The notes beneath the pieces were generated by a model. That model saw only the letters and a list, made by a program, of their open reading frames with translations. It did not search any database and was not told the DNA's origin. From assembly GCA_030446775.1 (NCBI GenBank), contig JAUJMQ010000006.1, positions 25,504 through 89,503 on the forward strand: a stretch of DNA of 64,000 nucleotides, read 5' to 3'. This stretch comes from Egibacteraceae bacterium (GTDB lineage: Bacteria > Actinomycetota > Nitriliruptoria > Euzebyales > Egibacteraceae). The translations under genes and the position numbers were made by a program. Below are positions 7,308 to 19,275 of the stretch, piece after piece; the first letter of the stretch is position 1; each line of letters opens with the position of its first letter.

Positions 7308-9421
7308 TGGTCGGCGAGGCCTCGGCCAGGACCCCGCAGGAGGTCCTCGCCGTAGCGGGCGACCTTGGCCGGGCCCATGCCCGTCACGCGGCGCAGCTCC
7401 GCGGGGGTCGTGGGCTGGACGCGGGCGAGCTCGGCGAGCGTCCGGTCGCTGAAGACGACAAAGGCCGGGACCTCGTCGGCATTCGCGCGGGCGCTGCGCC
7501 AGTGCCGCAGGGCGTCGGCGAGCACGGGGCTCGCGCCGCCGCTGAAGCAGGCCCAGCACGCCCCCCGCCTGCGGTCGGCGGAGCCGACCAGCGGGCGCCC
7601 GCAGGCACACTCGCGGGCCGGCCCCTGCGACGGCGCCCCTTTGGCCACGGTGTGCCTCGGGCGGTCGTCGCCGCCGGTCCGCGGGGCGCCCGGCCCGAGG
7701 TTGTACAGCAGCCGGGACGGCCGCCGGCGTACCGTCCTGCCGCCCCACCCGGGCCGCTCCAGCGCCCATGACAGCGTCAGGTGGCGGCGGGCGCGGGTCA
7801 CGCCGACGTAGAGCAGCCGCCGTTCCTCCTCGACCTCGGCGTCGGTCTTGGCGTGGGAGATCGGCAACAGCCCCTCCTCGCAGGCGACGAGGAACACCGC
7901 GTCGAACTCCAGGCCCTTGGCCCTGTGCAGCGTCAGCAGCGTCACGGCACCGCCGTCGCCGGGCGCGTCGGCGCCCTCCGCGGCTCGCCGCTCCAGGTCG
8001 GCGACGACGTCGGCGAACGACGGCGGGGGGTCGGCTGCCGCCACACGGGTGACGGCCTCGACGAGGGCGCCGAGGTTGCGCCAGCGCTCCTGCGCCGCGT
8101 CACCGGCCGGCTCCCGTCTTTCGTCGTAGCCCATCTGCTCGCGCAGGACCCGTCGGACGTCGGCGTCGGGACGCGGCGCGCGGGCCGCGACGGTGTCCTC
8201 CAGCCCCAGCGGGGGAGCGGGAGCGGGGCGTCCGGCGGCGGCGCGAAGGACGGTCAGCGCCTGGCGGATCTCGGGGCGGTCGTAGAAGCCGCCGGCGCCC
8301 CGCACGACGTAGGGCAGGCCGGCGCCGCGCAGCGCGGCCTCGAACGGCTCGGACTGGCTGTTGACGCGGTAGCAGATCGCGATCCCGCCCGGTGCGACGC
8401 CGCCGTCGATCAGCGCGCGGACGTCGGCGAGCACCGCGTCCACCTCGGCGGCGTCGTCGTCGCACTGCCGGAACCGCGGTGCGGGCCCGGACGCGAGGGT
8501 GGCGCGCAGGCGCTTGCGCGCCGCGTCGGGCTTGGTCCACAGCACGCGGTTGGCGAGGGTGAGGATCTCGGGGGTGGAGCGGTAGTTGTCGCTCAGCGTC
8601 ACCGTCCTCGCCCCCGGGAACAGCCGGTGGAAGCCGGTGAGGTGGTCCGACGAGGCGCCGGTGAACGAGTAGATGGTCTGGTCGTCGTCCCCCACGACGC
8701 ACACCTCACGGCCGTCGCCGAGCCAGGCCCGCAGCAGCGCGACCTGGGCCGGGTTGACGTCCTGGAACTCGTCGACGGTGAAGAAGCGGTAGCGGCCGCG
8801 GACCTCCGCGGCGATGTCCGGCCGCTCGGCGATCATCGCGACCGCCCGCAGCAGCATGTCGTCGTAGTCGACGAGCCCCGCCGCGGCCTTGTCGCGCTCG
8901 TAGCGCTGGTAGACGGCGGCCATCTGGTCGGGGGGCAGGGGAGCGTTGCGGTCGCGGGCGGCGGCGGCGTAGCCGTCGGGGTCCAGCCGGCGCGCCTTCG
9001 CCCACTCGATCTCGGCCGCGAGGTCACGGGCCTCGGTGCGGGTGCGCCGGGCGAGCGGGACCAGCAGCCGGACCTTGGACGCCAGCACCTCGGGCAGCGG
9101 ACCGGCGTCCAGGCGTGGCCAGAACCAGCGCAGCTGCGCCCACGCCGCGGCGTGGAAGGTCGCGGCGCGCACGGGCGCCGGCAGGCCGAAGCCCCGCAGC
9201 CGACCACGCAGCTCGGTGGCGGCCTTGTCGGTGAACGTGACGGCGAGGATCTGGTCGGGGCGGGCGACGCCCTCGGCGACCTGCACGGCGATGCGGTGGG
9301 TGATCGTGCGCGTCTTGCCGGTCCCTGCGCCCGCCACGATGCACAGCGGCCCGCGGACGGCCTCGGCCGCCTGACGCTGCTCGGGGTTCAGCGCGGCGAG
9401 CAGCTCGGCGGTGGGCCTCAT
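7286..9421 (-). CDS. uvrD2: UvrD2-type ATP-dependent DNA helicase
   Basis: This is a superfamily 1A 3'-5' DNA helicase of 711 residues. Walker A is GAGTGKTRT near residue 35 and motif II is VDEFQDVNP; the remaining UvrD/Rep motifs follow in order. Past the motor, a cluster CACGRPL...CWAC supplies four cysteines, then an HRDC domain runs to the end (LAELARVQPTTPAELRRVTG). A tetracysteine linker joined to HRDC is the known layout of mycobacterial UvrD2. The ATG at 9421 begins just before the helicase core (MRPTAELLAALNPEQRQAAE); upstream in-frame sequence is atypical. It precedes pncB in the same direction. Confidence 0.9.
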   Translation of the reverse strand: MRPTAELLAALNPEQRQAAEAVRGPLCIVAGAGTGKTRTITHRIAVQVAEGVARPDQILAVTFTDKAATELRGRLRGFGLPAPVRAATFHAAAWAQLRWFWPRLDAGPLPEVLASKVRLLVPLARRTRTEARDLAAEIEWAKARRLDPDGYAAAARDRNAPLPPDQMAAVYQRYERDKAAAGLVDYDDMLLRAVAMIAERPDIAAEVRGRYRFFTVDEFQDVNPAQVALLRAWLGDGREVCVVGDDDQTIYSFTGASSDHLTGFHRLFPGARTVTLSDNYRSTPEILTLANRVLWTKPDAARKRLRATLASGPAPRFRQCDDDAAEVDAVLADVRALIDGGVAPGGIAICYRVNSQSEPFEAALRGAGLPYVVRGAGGFYDRPEIRQALTVLRAAAGRPAPAPPLGLEDTVAARAPRPDADVRRVLREQMGYDERREPAGDAAQERWRNLGALVEAVTRVAAADPPPSFADVVADLERRAAEGADAPGDGGAVTLLTLHRAKGLEFDAVFLVACEEGLLPISHAKTDAEVEEERRLLYVGVTRARRHLTLSWALERPGWGGRTVRRRPSRLLYNLGPGAPRTGGDDRPRHTVAKGAPSQGPARECACGRPLVGSADRRRGACWACFSGGASPVLADALRHWRSARANADEVPAFVVFSDRTLAELARVQPTTPAELRRVTGMGPAKVARYGEDLLRGPGRGLADQSRPALA

Positions 9422-9558
9422 CACCGGCGAGGGTAGCGGGGCCTCGCCGGTCAGCCCGCGCTCCCGGTGCGGCCCTGTGACTGCAGCCCGCTCGCCCCCG
9501 GGTCTGCTCTGATCCACCCGCTGGCCACGGAGACCAGAACGAACACCGTGCGGCGGGG

Positions 9559-11658
<2,100 letters not shown>

Positions 11659-11833
11659 GATCCTCCTGGGCGTCGTCGGGTCCGTCGCCGGCGTGCGTCG
11701 GGACGTGATCGGCGAACCACGACAATGCCCCGCCGGCCGCGACCCTACGCACCACCGGCTGGTCCGCGCGACCTTCCGAGGAGCGCCGGCCGACGACCCC
11801 GCCCCAAGCCACGCGACCTGCGCGGCCGCAGGG

Positions 11834-13393
11834 TCAGCGGATCGCGGTGGGAGGCGCGCCGCCGACGAGCTCCAGGCGCCGTCCCAGCGCCCGCTCGAAG
11901 CGCCTGGCGTTGCGGCCGGCGCCCCAGCGCTCGAGGTCGCCGTCGGTGGCGGCGGCGACCACCAGTCGCACCGCATCGGGCGTGACCTCGGCGGTGAGGC
12001 CGTGCACCGCGCCGGTGCGGCCGGCGTCCAGCCCGTGGGCGACCTGCAGAAGCGCGACGAGGGTGCGCACCGACCGGCGCCGCCTGGACGGCAGGACGGC
12101 GTACGCGCCGAGGTCGGTCTTGGGCGCGCCGCGCGCGTGGTGGCGCCCGAGGCAGGTCAGGACGGCGACGTCCTCGGGGTCGAAGCCACGCAGGCGCGCA
12201 TGCTCGATGAGGTAGGCGCTGTGGCGGGCGTGGTCCTCGGCGGAGATGTGCTCGCCGACGTCGTGGAGCAGGGCGCCGAGCTCGAGCAGCTCGCGGTCGG
12301 CGCCGCCGAGCCCGTGCAGCCGCGCCGTCTGGTCGAACAGCGACAGCGCGAGCCTGGCGACGTGGCGGCTGTGGGCCTCGGGCCAGCCGCAGCGCCGGCA
12401 CAGGTCGAGCACGGCCGCGCGGCGGATGGCGTCCGCGTCGCCCGGGGCGGTCAGCGGTTGGTGGCGAGCGAGGGTCTCGAGCAGGATCCCCTCGCGCAGC
12501 GCCCACGCGCCGATCGTCAGGCGGTCCAGACCGAACAGCTCCATCGCGGTCGACAGCAGCACCGTCCCCGCCGGGACCACCGGTGCGCGGCGTGCGTCGA
12601 GCCCCGGGACGCGCCCCCGCTCGGCGGCCCGGAGCGCCAGCAGGAGCTCGGCCGTCGCCTCGAGGTCGTCGCGGCCGACCTCCAGCTGGTTGACCGAGGT
12701 CGGGGCGGTGCCGGCCCGGTGCGTCGCGGCGATCACCGCGAGGTCGGTGAGCGTCCCGCTCGTGCCGACGAGCATCTTCGGCTCGTGCGCCGCGGCGGCG
12801 TCGGCGACCGGCCCGAGCACGTCGGTGACCCGCCGCCGCAGCCGCCGCAGGTCCGCGCGCCGCGGCGGGTCCTGCCGTACGAGCTCGGCGGTCAGCCGGC
12901 CGACGCCCAGCGGCAGGCTGACGGCGGCGCGCAGGCCGGTGGCGTCGCCGACCATGACCTCCAGGCTGCCGCCGCCGAGGTCGAGGCAGACCGCGGGTGC
13001 CGGCTCCAGCACGACGCTGGCCCGCACGGCGGCGAAGATCAGGCGGGCCTCCTCGTCGCCGTCGATGACCCGCACCGCGACACCGGCCTCGGCGGCGAAG
13101 CGGGCGAGGAGCTCGTCGCGGTTGGCGGCGTCACGCATCGCGCTGGTCGCGCACGCGACGAGCTCGGACGCGCCCGCGGCCTCGGCCAGCGCACGGAAGC
13201 GGCGTACCACGCCGACCGCCGCGTCGTCGTGCGGTGGCGGGATGCGGCCCTCACGGGCGACGACGTCGCCCAGTCGGAGCATGTCCTTGTCGCGCAGGAC
13301 GGGGGTGATCGTCCCGTCGGGCCTGGTGTCGGCGACCAGGAGGTGGAACGAGTTGCTGCCGAGGTCCAATGCCGCGATCCGCATGCGGCTCAT
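11834..13393 (-). CDS. ppx: Ppx/GppA family exopolyphosphatase with HD domain
   Basis: Members hydrolyse inorganic polyphosphate or pppGpp. The first ASKHA half starts [20 protein letters not shown] with the phosphate-binding loop, and the second loop is [16 protein letters not shown]-terminal HD-type domain follows from about residue 320, with [20 protein letters not shown]. The protein is 519 residues, the size of long Ppx/GppA members. It lies next to the SixA-like phosphatase and PPK1 on the same strand, so a polyphosphate-turnover cluster is a fair reading. Two in-frame ATGs (13393 and 13384) are possible starts. Confidence 0.9.
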   Translation of the reverse strand: MSRMRIAALDLGSNSFHLLVADTRPDGTITPVLRDKDMLRLGDVVAREGRIPPPHDDAAVGVVRRFRALAEAAGASELVACATSAMRDAANRDELLARFAAEAGVAVRVIDGDEEARLIFAAVRASVVLEPAPAVCLDLGGGSLEVMVGDATGLRAAVSLPLGVGRLTAELVRQDPPRRADLRRLRRRVTDVLGPVADAAAAHEPKMLVGTSGTLTDLAVIAATHRAGTAPTSVNQLEVGRDDLEATAELLLALRAAERGRVPGLDARRAPVVPAGTVLLSTAMELFGLDRLTIGAWALREGILLETLARHQPLTAPGDADAIRRAAVLDLCRRCGWPEAHSRHVARLALSLFDQTARLHGLGGADRELLELGALLHDVGEHISAEDHARHSAYLIEHARLRGFDPEDVAVLTCLGRHHARGAPKTDLGAYAVLPSRRRRSVRTLVALLQVAHGLDAGRTGAVHGLTAEVTPDAVRLVVAAATDGDLERWGAGRNARRFERALGRRLELVGGAPPTAIR

Positions 13394-13424
13394 GGTAGGT
13401 GGCGGGTCAGACGCCTCTGGCAGC

Positions 13425-13898
13425 TCAGGCGCGCGGTGCCGGGACGTAGTCCGCGTGGACGAAACGGCCCTGGTGGGTGCGCAGCACCCACGTCGAGCCC
13501 TTCGCCCAACGAGGGCGGGGCGGCAGCCGCAGGCCGTCGGCGGCGAGGGCGGCGAGCACCTCGGGGACGATGTCGCCGTGGGTGCACAGCGCCGCCGCGC
13601 GGCCGGCCAGCCTCCGGACCAGCTCGACCGCCGCGCGCGCGTCGCCCTCGGCCAGGGCATCGACGCGCTCGACGGTCAGGTGGTGGGCGGCGGCCAGCGG
13701 CTCGACGGACTGGACGCAGCGCAGGAACGGGCTGGACAGCACCCGCTCGAGCCCCGCACCGTCGAGCGCTCCCGCCACAGCGTCAGGCAGGGCTCGAGCC
13801 TGGGCGAAGCCCTCGGGCGACAGCGGGCGGGCGCGGTCGTCGCCCTGCCAGTGTTCGCGCTCCCCCGCGTCGGCGTGGCGGACGAGCAGCAGGCTCAG
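13425..13898 (-). CDS. SixA-like histidine phosphatase
   Basis: This is a histidine phosphatase (phosphoglycerate mutase-like) domain of about 157 residues. The N-terminal RHG-type motif is LLLVRHADAGERE, and the second conserved His lies in ALCTHGDIVPEVL. SixA-like proteins dephosphorylate phosphohistidine or small phosphoesters. The start is unclear: the frame has no ATG, GTG or TTG near the expected position, only a CTG at 13898 overlapping the PPK1 stop. An indel at the start is likely. Such genes often accompany ppk in actinobacteria. Confidence 0.75.
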   Translation of the reverse strand: MSLLLVRHADAGEREHWQGDDRARPLSPEGFAQARALPDAVAGALDGAGLERVLSSPFLRCVQSVEPLAAAHHLTVERVDALAEGDARAAVELVRRLAGRAAALCTHGDIVPEVLAALAADGLRLPPRPRWAKGSTWVLRTHQGRFVHADYVPAPRA

Positions 13899-15892
13899 CG
13901 CGACCCTCTGCCGGAGGCGTCGACCGGCGCCAGCAGCCTGCCACCGCCCGGATCGGCCGGCGCTTGGGCGAGGTCGTCGCGGCGGCGGCGCGCCCGCGCC
14001 TGCGCCAGCTCGTACAACCGGCGTTGGGCGTCCACCGGTTCGGCGTCGCCGGTCACCCGCGACCAGCTGTCGTCGGCGCTGAGCTGCCAGGCCTGGGTGT
14101 TGTCGGCCAGGTTGAGCTCCAGGATCTCCAGCAGCCGCTTGCGCAGCGCCGGCTGGTCGACGGCCACGACGGCCTCGATACGCCGGTCGAGGTTGCGCGG
14201 CATGAGGTCCGCCGAGCCGATGAAGAGCGTGCCGCCACCGTCGTCGGTCCTGCCGAACTGCAGGATCCGCGAATGCTCCAGGTAGCGGCCCACGATCGAG
14301 CGGACGCGGATGTTCTCCGACAGCCCGGGAACGCCGGGACGCAGGCAGCAGATCCCCCGGACGATGAGGTCGATCGAGACGCCGGCCTGTGAGGCCTCGT
14401 ACAGCGCGTCGATGACCGCCGCGTCGGCGAGCGCGTTCAGCTTGAGCACGACGCGGCCCCGGTCGCCTGCCTCTGCCTCCGCACGGATGCACTCCACGAT
14501 CCGGTCGCGCAGCGAGGTGGGGGCCAGGACGATGCGGCGGTAGTCGGTGCGGCGGCTGTAGCCGGTGAGCAGGTTGAACAGGTCCGACAGGTCGGCGCCG
14601 AGCGCGCGGTCGGCCGACAGCAGTCCGAGGTCCTCGTAGAGCCGGGCCGTCTTCTCGTTGTAGTTCCCGGTGCCCACGTGGCAGTAGCGGCGGATGCCGT
14701 CGGCTTCCTGGCGCACGACGAGCGCGATCTTGCAGTGGGTCTTGAGCCCCACGAGACCGTAGACGATGCCGTCGGCCTCCTGACGCACGACGAGCGCGAT
14801 CTTGCAGTGGGTCTTGAGCCCGACGAGACCGTAGACGTGGATGCCCACCTCCAACGCGCGTGCCCACGCGATGTTCGCCTGCTCGTCGAAGCGGGCCTTG
14901 CGCGCCCCTCCTTCGAGGTCGGGGTCGGGGTCGGGGATGTCGATCCACCGGACGGGCAGCTCGCGCCCCACGGTCTGGCCGGTGGTGGTGTCGTAGCGGT
15001 CGATCCCCACGATCCCGAGCATCTGGAGCCGGCCGCCGGCGGCGAGGTCGGTCGGGTTCGCCGGCAGGAAGCGGTAGAACCCGCTCTCGTTCCCGGCGTC
15101 CTCGGTCTCGTAGACGATCCCGGTCCTGGGGTCGGTCGCCACCGCCTCGTGGGCGAAGCGCCCCATCGCCCGGAGCGGCTGGGGGAACGTGGCCCCCTGG
15201 GCGGTGACCGGCACGGCGAAGTTGTACCCGTGCTTCTGGCTGAGCCGGGTGGTGGTCCCGCGGAACGTGGTGGCGGGCCCGGCCACGGTCTCCTCGCACG
15301 TGAACCAGCCGGCACCACCGAGCATCAGGCCCCCGGCGCAGTTCACGGTGGTGCCTGCGCTGCTCACGAAGTCGCGCACGAGGCGCATCGCGTCGATGTC
15401 GACGTCGAGCGTGGTGGTGCCTCCGTAGGCCAGCGGGTCGTACTTCTTCGAGAGGTCGCCGAGCGGGACCATGACGCCGAGGGACGGGTCGCCGGGGACG
15501 TTGCGGTTCTCGTGGTTCCTGATCAGGCGGACCGAGCCGTCCGGGCGGGCGAAGGCGCCCATCCCGTCGAGGTTGCGGGGGGTGAGCGTGCCGTCGGCCA
15601 TGGGCGAACCGAGCTTGCCGAGCACCACGTAGGAGAAGCCGGCGGGGATGGCGAGGTAGGCCGGTCCCGCCGGCTCGTTCGCGGCGGTCCGCCGGGACAG
15701 CTCCCCGTAGCCACCCTGGTCCTTGCCGTTCGAGCCGCGGCCGCGCCCGCGGTCCGCGCCCTTGTGGGGTGGACCGCCCTTGGCCCACGCGGCGTGTGCG
15801 TCGATGCGGCTCAGGGCGGTCGTGCTGGCGAGGGCGGCGCCGGCGAGCATGCCACCCCGCTTGAGGAAGGAGCGGCGGTCGAGATCGGTCAT
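13895..15892 (-). CDS. Chimeric ORF: PhoX-type phosphatase N-half fused to PPK1 C-half
   Basis: The ORF starts with a twin-arginine signal (DRRSFLKRGGMLAGAALAST) and about 320 residues of a DUF839/PhoX-type secreted phosphatase (for example VRLIRNHENRN and the block ending DIPDPDPDLEGG). Near 14906 it passes without a stop into polyphosphate kinase 1 sequence ([14 protein letters not shown]) and runs to the PPK1 C-terminus. A 24-residue PPK1 block ([20 protein letters not shown] and flanks) is repeated in tandem. PhoX is truncated and PPK1 lacks its N and head domains, so the product is unlikely to be a working enzyme of either type. It is best read as a rearrangement or assembly chimera. The stop at 13895-13897 overlaps the SixA-like gene. 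Confidence 0.7.
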   Translation of the reverse strand: MTDLDRRSFLKRGGMLAGAALASTTALSRIDAHAAWAKGGPPHKGADRGRGRGSNGKDQGGYGELSRRTAANEPAGPAYLAIPAGFSYVVLGKLGSPMADGTLTPRNLDGMGAFARPDGSVRLIRNHENRNVPGDPSLGVMVPLGDLSKKYDPLAYGGTTTLDVDIDAMRLVRDFVSSAGTTVNCAGGLMLGGAGWFTCEETVAGPATTFRGTTTRLSQKHGYNFAVPVTAQGATFPQPLRAMGRFAHEAVATDPRTGIVYETEDAGNESGFYRFLPANPTDLAAGGRLQMLGIVGIDRYDTTTGQTVGRELPVRWIDIPDPDPDLEGGARKARFDEQANIAWARALEVGIHVYGLVGLKTHCKIALVVRQEADGIVYGLVGLKTHCKIALVVRQEADGIRRYCHVGTGNYNEKTARLYEDLGLLSADRALGADLSDLFNLLTGYSRRTDYRRIVLAPTSLRDRIVECIRAEAEAGDRGRVVLKLNALADAAVIDALYEASQAGVSIDLIVRGICCLRPGVPGLSENIRVRSIVGRYLEHSRILQFGRTDDGGGTLFIGSADLMPRNLDRRIEAVVAVDQPALRKRLLEILELNLADNTQAWQLSADDSWSRVTGDAEPVDAQRRLYELAQARARRRRDDLAQAPADPGGGRLLAPVDASGRGSR
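14169..14905. repeat. Second copy of PPK1 segment (direct repeat of 16031-16697)
   Basis: This block repeats 16031-16697 in direct orientation. Over about 590 compared bases I see roughly ten differences, nearly all at synonymous third positions; one changes a residue (Asn-Glu-Lys here, Asn-Ser-Lys in the other copy). The part from 14766 to 14837 matches the other copy exactly. Confidence 0.85.
14694..14837. repeat. 72-bp tandem duplication within PPK1 segment
   Basis: Two head-to-tail 72-base units (14694-14765 and 14766-14837) each encode 24 residues of the PPK1 core. They differ at three positions. The second unit equals the corresponding stretch at 16556, and the first carries the variant bases. 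The duplication keeps the frame. Confidence 0.85.
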
Positions 15893-15910
15893 TGCGTGCC
15901 AGCTCGCGCG

Positions 15911-17914
15911 TCAGCAGGGCGCGGACCTCGTCGCTGCAACCTCCTCGACTCCAGGCGCACCCCGCCCTTCGAAGCGCTGCCGGCGCAGCTCCATCTCCAC
16001 GGCGGCGAGCAGGTCGTGGGACACCGGCACGACGGCCTCGATACGCCGGTCGAGGTTGCGCGGCATGAGGTCCGCCGAGCCGATGAAGAGCGTGCCGCCA
16101 CCGTCGTCGGTCCTGCCGAACTGCAGGATCCGCGAATGCTCCAGGTAGCGGCCCACGATCGAGCGGACGCGGATGTTCTCCGACAGCCCGGGAACGCCGG
16201 GACGCAGGCAGCAGATCCCCCGGACGATGAGGTCGATCGAGACGCCGGCCTGCGAGGCCTCGTACAGCGCGTCGATGACCGCCGCGTCGGCGAGCGCGTT
16301 CAGCTTGAGCACGACGCGGCCCCGGTCGCCTGCCTCGGCCTCCGCACGGATGCATTCCACGATCCGGTCGCGCAGCGAGGTGGGGGCCAGGACGATGCGG
16401 CGGTAGTCGGTGCGGCGGCTGTAGCCGGTGAGCAGGTTGAACAGGTCCGACAGGTCGGCGCCGAGCGCGCGGTCGGCCGACAGCAGTCCGAGGTCCTCGT
16501 AGAGCCGCGCCGTCTTGGAGTTGTAGTTCCCGGTGCCGACGTGGCAGTAGCGGCGGATGCCGTCGGCCTCCTGACGCACGACGAGCGCGATCTTGCAGTG
16601 GGTCTTGAGCCCGACGAGACCGTAGACGACGTGGACGCCCACCTCCTCCAACGCGCGTGCCCACGCGATGTTCGCCTGCTCGTCGAAGCGGGCCTTCAGC
16701 TCGACGAGCGTGGCGACCTGCTTGCCCGACTCCGCCGCCCGGATCAGCGCCTTGACGATCGGGCTGTCCCCGGAGGTGCGGTACAGCGTCTGCTTGATGG
16801 CCAGGACATCGGGGTCGTCGGCGGCCTGCTCGATGAACGCCTCGACGGAGGTCGAGAACGAGTCGTAGGGATGATGCACCAAGACGTCGTGGGAGCGCAG
16901 CAGCGCGAAGATGTCGACGGGCGCGTCCCCGGCGGTCGCCAGCCCCGGCTGGGTCGTCGGCGCCCAGGTGTCGTCGGTGAGATCGGGGCGGTCCAGGTCG
17001 TGGACCGCCCACAGGCCCGACAGGTCCAGCGGCGCGGAGACCACGTAGACGTCGTCGTCGGACAGGTCCAGCTCGCGCGTCAGCAGGGCGCGGACCTCGT
17101 CGCTGCAACCGTCCTCGACCTCCAGGCGCACCGCCTCTCCGAAGCGCTGCCGGCGCAGCTCCATCTCCACGGCGGCGAGCAGGTCGTCGGCCTCGCCTTC
17201 CTGGAGCGTCAGGTCGGCGTCGCGGGTGACGCGGAACGGGAAGTGGCCGAGTATCTCCATGTCGGGAAACAACGCGTCGAGGTGCGCGGCGATGACCTGC
17301 TCCAACGCCACGAAGCGCTCGCCGTCGGGGAGCGCGACGAAGCGCGGGAGCAGCGGCGGAACCTTGACACGCGCGAAGCGCCTGTCCCCGCTGACCGGAT
17401 CGGCGACGACGACGGCGAGGTTCAGCGACAGGTTGGAGATGTAGGGGAAGGGGTGGCCGGGGTCGACCGCGAGCGGCGTGAGGACGGGAAGATCCGCTCG
17501 TCGAAGACCTCGGCGAGCTCCTTGCGGTCGTCGGCGTCGAGGTCGGACCAGTCGGCCAGGCACACGCCCGCCTCCGCGACGGTGCGACGAGCTCACCGAA
17601 GATGCGGCTCTGCTCGCCGACGAGCTCGCCGACGAGCTCGGTGATGGCGCGCATCTGGCTCGCCGGGCTCGTGCCGTCTGCCGCTGGTGCTCAGCCCGGC
17701 CAGGAGCTGGTCTTTGAGCCCCGCGACACGCACCTGGAAGAACTCGTCGAGGTTCGAGCTGAAGATCGCGAGGAACTTCGCCCGCTCCAGCAGCGGCACG
17801 CCGCCGTCCTCGGCGAGCTGCAGCACCCGTCTGTTGAACTCCAGCCATGACAGCTCGCGGTTGACGTAGCGGCGAGCCGGGGTGTCGGTGTCAACCTGCT
17901 CCGCGGGCCGTCAT
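15911..17914 (-). pseudogene. ppk1: Polyphosphate kinase 1, broken and truncated by rearrangement
   Basis: PPK1 transfers the gamma phosphate of ATP to a growing polyphosphate chain. The N-terminus is recognisable ([20 protein letters not shown], then [20 protein letters not shown]), probably from the ATG at 17914. At least four single-base shifts between 17470 and 17910 break the N domain. From about 17490 the frame is continuous through the head and catalytic parts ([47 protein letters not shown]) to RRIEAVV at about 16031. It then jumps into a displaced piece of its own N-terminal region ([15 protein letters not shown]) and stops at 15911. The missing C-terminus is present at 13895-14168. 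Joining the two restores a normal PPK1. Confidence 0.85.
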
Positions 17915-18014
17915 CGTGCTCACTCCCGTGTGCCTTTCGCGTCGTGTCGACGGGGAGGCACGCTAGGCGATGACGGGAAACAGCGCGCGGACGCGCATCG
18001 TCCTTGCGCTGCCA

Positions 18015-18026
18015 GAACGTATGTTC
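18015..18026 (+). promoter_or_regulatory. SOS (LexA) box
   Basis: GAAC-GTAT-GTTC at 18015-18026 matches the Gram-positive/actinobacterial LexA operator GAACRNRYGTTC exactly. It lies 15 bases before the ATG at 18041 of the radical SAM gene, overlapping the expected promoter. It is also about 100 bases upstream of the divergent ppk1. Confidence 0.75.
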
Positions 18027-18040
18027 GATACTGGACCCGC

Positions 18041-19116
18041 ATGACGTCCCTCGCCGATCTCCAGCGACCACCCGGCGCGGCAGCGCGCCGGACCCGCCTC
18101 CCTGCCGCTGGCGGTGGAGCGGGTCCGCACCTTCGACACTCCCGAGTTCAGCGGCATGCGGTTCCTCGAGGTCGAGTCCAAGACGGCGCTGAACCGGGTC
18201 AAGGGCATGCCATTCCCCTGGAGCATCAATCCCTACCGAGGCTGCTCGCACGCCTGCAGCTACTGCTTCGCGCGGCCGACCCACGCGTACCTGAACCTGT
18301 CGCCGCTGGCCGACTTCTCCACGACCGTCGTCGTCAAGGCCAACGTGGTCGAGGTGCTGCGCCGCGAGCTGGCACGTCCGTCGTGGCGCGGGGAGCACGT
18401 CGCCATGGGCACCAACACCGATCCGTACCAGCGTTGCGAGGGCCGCTACGCCCTGATGCCGGGCATCATCGAGGCGCTGGCCGCGGCCCGGACGCCGTTC
18501 TCGATCCTGACCAAGGGCACGCTGATCACCCGGGACCTCGACGTGCTACGCGCGGCCGCCGGCGTGGTCCCCGTCAGCGCCGCGCTGACCGTCGGGATGC
18601 TCGACCGCAGGCTGTGGCGCGCCGCCGAGCCCGGGACGCCGGCGCCGGCGGCCCGGCTGGACGCGGTGCGGGCCCTCAACGACGCCGGCATCCCGACCGG
18701 GGTGATGCTCGCGCCGATCATGCCCGGGCTCAACGACGACGCCGAGCAGCTCACCGAGCTGGTGGAGCGGTGCGTGCTCGCGGGGCCATGCACGTCACGC
18801 CGATCGTGCTGCACCTGCGGCCGGCGTGCGCGAGGTCTTCTGGCCGTGGCTCGTCGAGCACCAGCCCGGGCTCGTTGCGCGCTACGAGCGGCTGTACCGG
18901 GGCTCGGACGCCACCCGCGCCTACCGCGACGAGGTGTGCGCGTTCGTGGCCGCGCGGCGGGCACAGGCGTGGCGTCGCCACGGCAGGCCGCGGGCGCCCT
19001 CCCACTGGCGCGGCCTGCCCGACGACCGCCGCTCCCCGGTGGCCTCCGACCCGGAGGTCGGAGCGCCTGCCGGCGGCGGGGCGGCGGGGCCGCCGGCGCA
19101 GCTGTCGCTGCTGTAG
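18041..19116 (+). CDS. Rv2578c-type radical SAM protein (SplB-like), frameshifted
   Basis: The protein belongs to the radical SAM family typified by mycobacterial Rv2578c, related to spore photoproduct lyase. The iron-sulfur motif CSHACSYC, followed by FARPTHAYLNL, binds the 4Fe-4S cluster and SAM. Conserved blocks GTNTDPYQRCEGRYALMPGI and SILTKGTLITRDLD follow. Three single-base shifts (near 18090, 18785 and 18825) must be repaired to join MTSLADLQRPPG, the core, MHVTPIVLHLRP and REVFWPWLVEHQPG. A LexA box in front indicates DNA-damage induction, and the mycobacterial homologue is listed in the SOS regulon as I recall it. The substrate is unknown. An alternative start is the GTG at 18114. 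Confidence 0.82.
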
Positions 19117-19275
19117 CGGCCTGGCGCCTCGGCCGCCCGGAGGCTTGCCCCCGACGGTCGTGGCAGACGCACACCCGGCCGGCCGAGGACGCACGCGGAC
19201 GCCGTGGAGAGCGCCGACGAAGCGTGCCGTGCGGCGCTGCGTAGACTCGGCGCGCCGGACAAGGGGAGGCCGCCC

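Noticed and set aside
13425..17654. Very long minus-strand open frame (1409 codons)
   Set aside because: It is mostly a shadow frame over PPK1 and PhoX; only its last 157 codons (the SixA-like phosphatase) are real, with short PPK1 pieces near its start.
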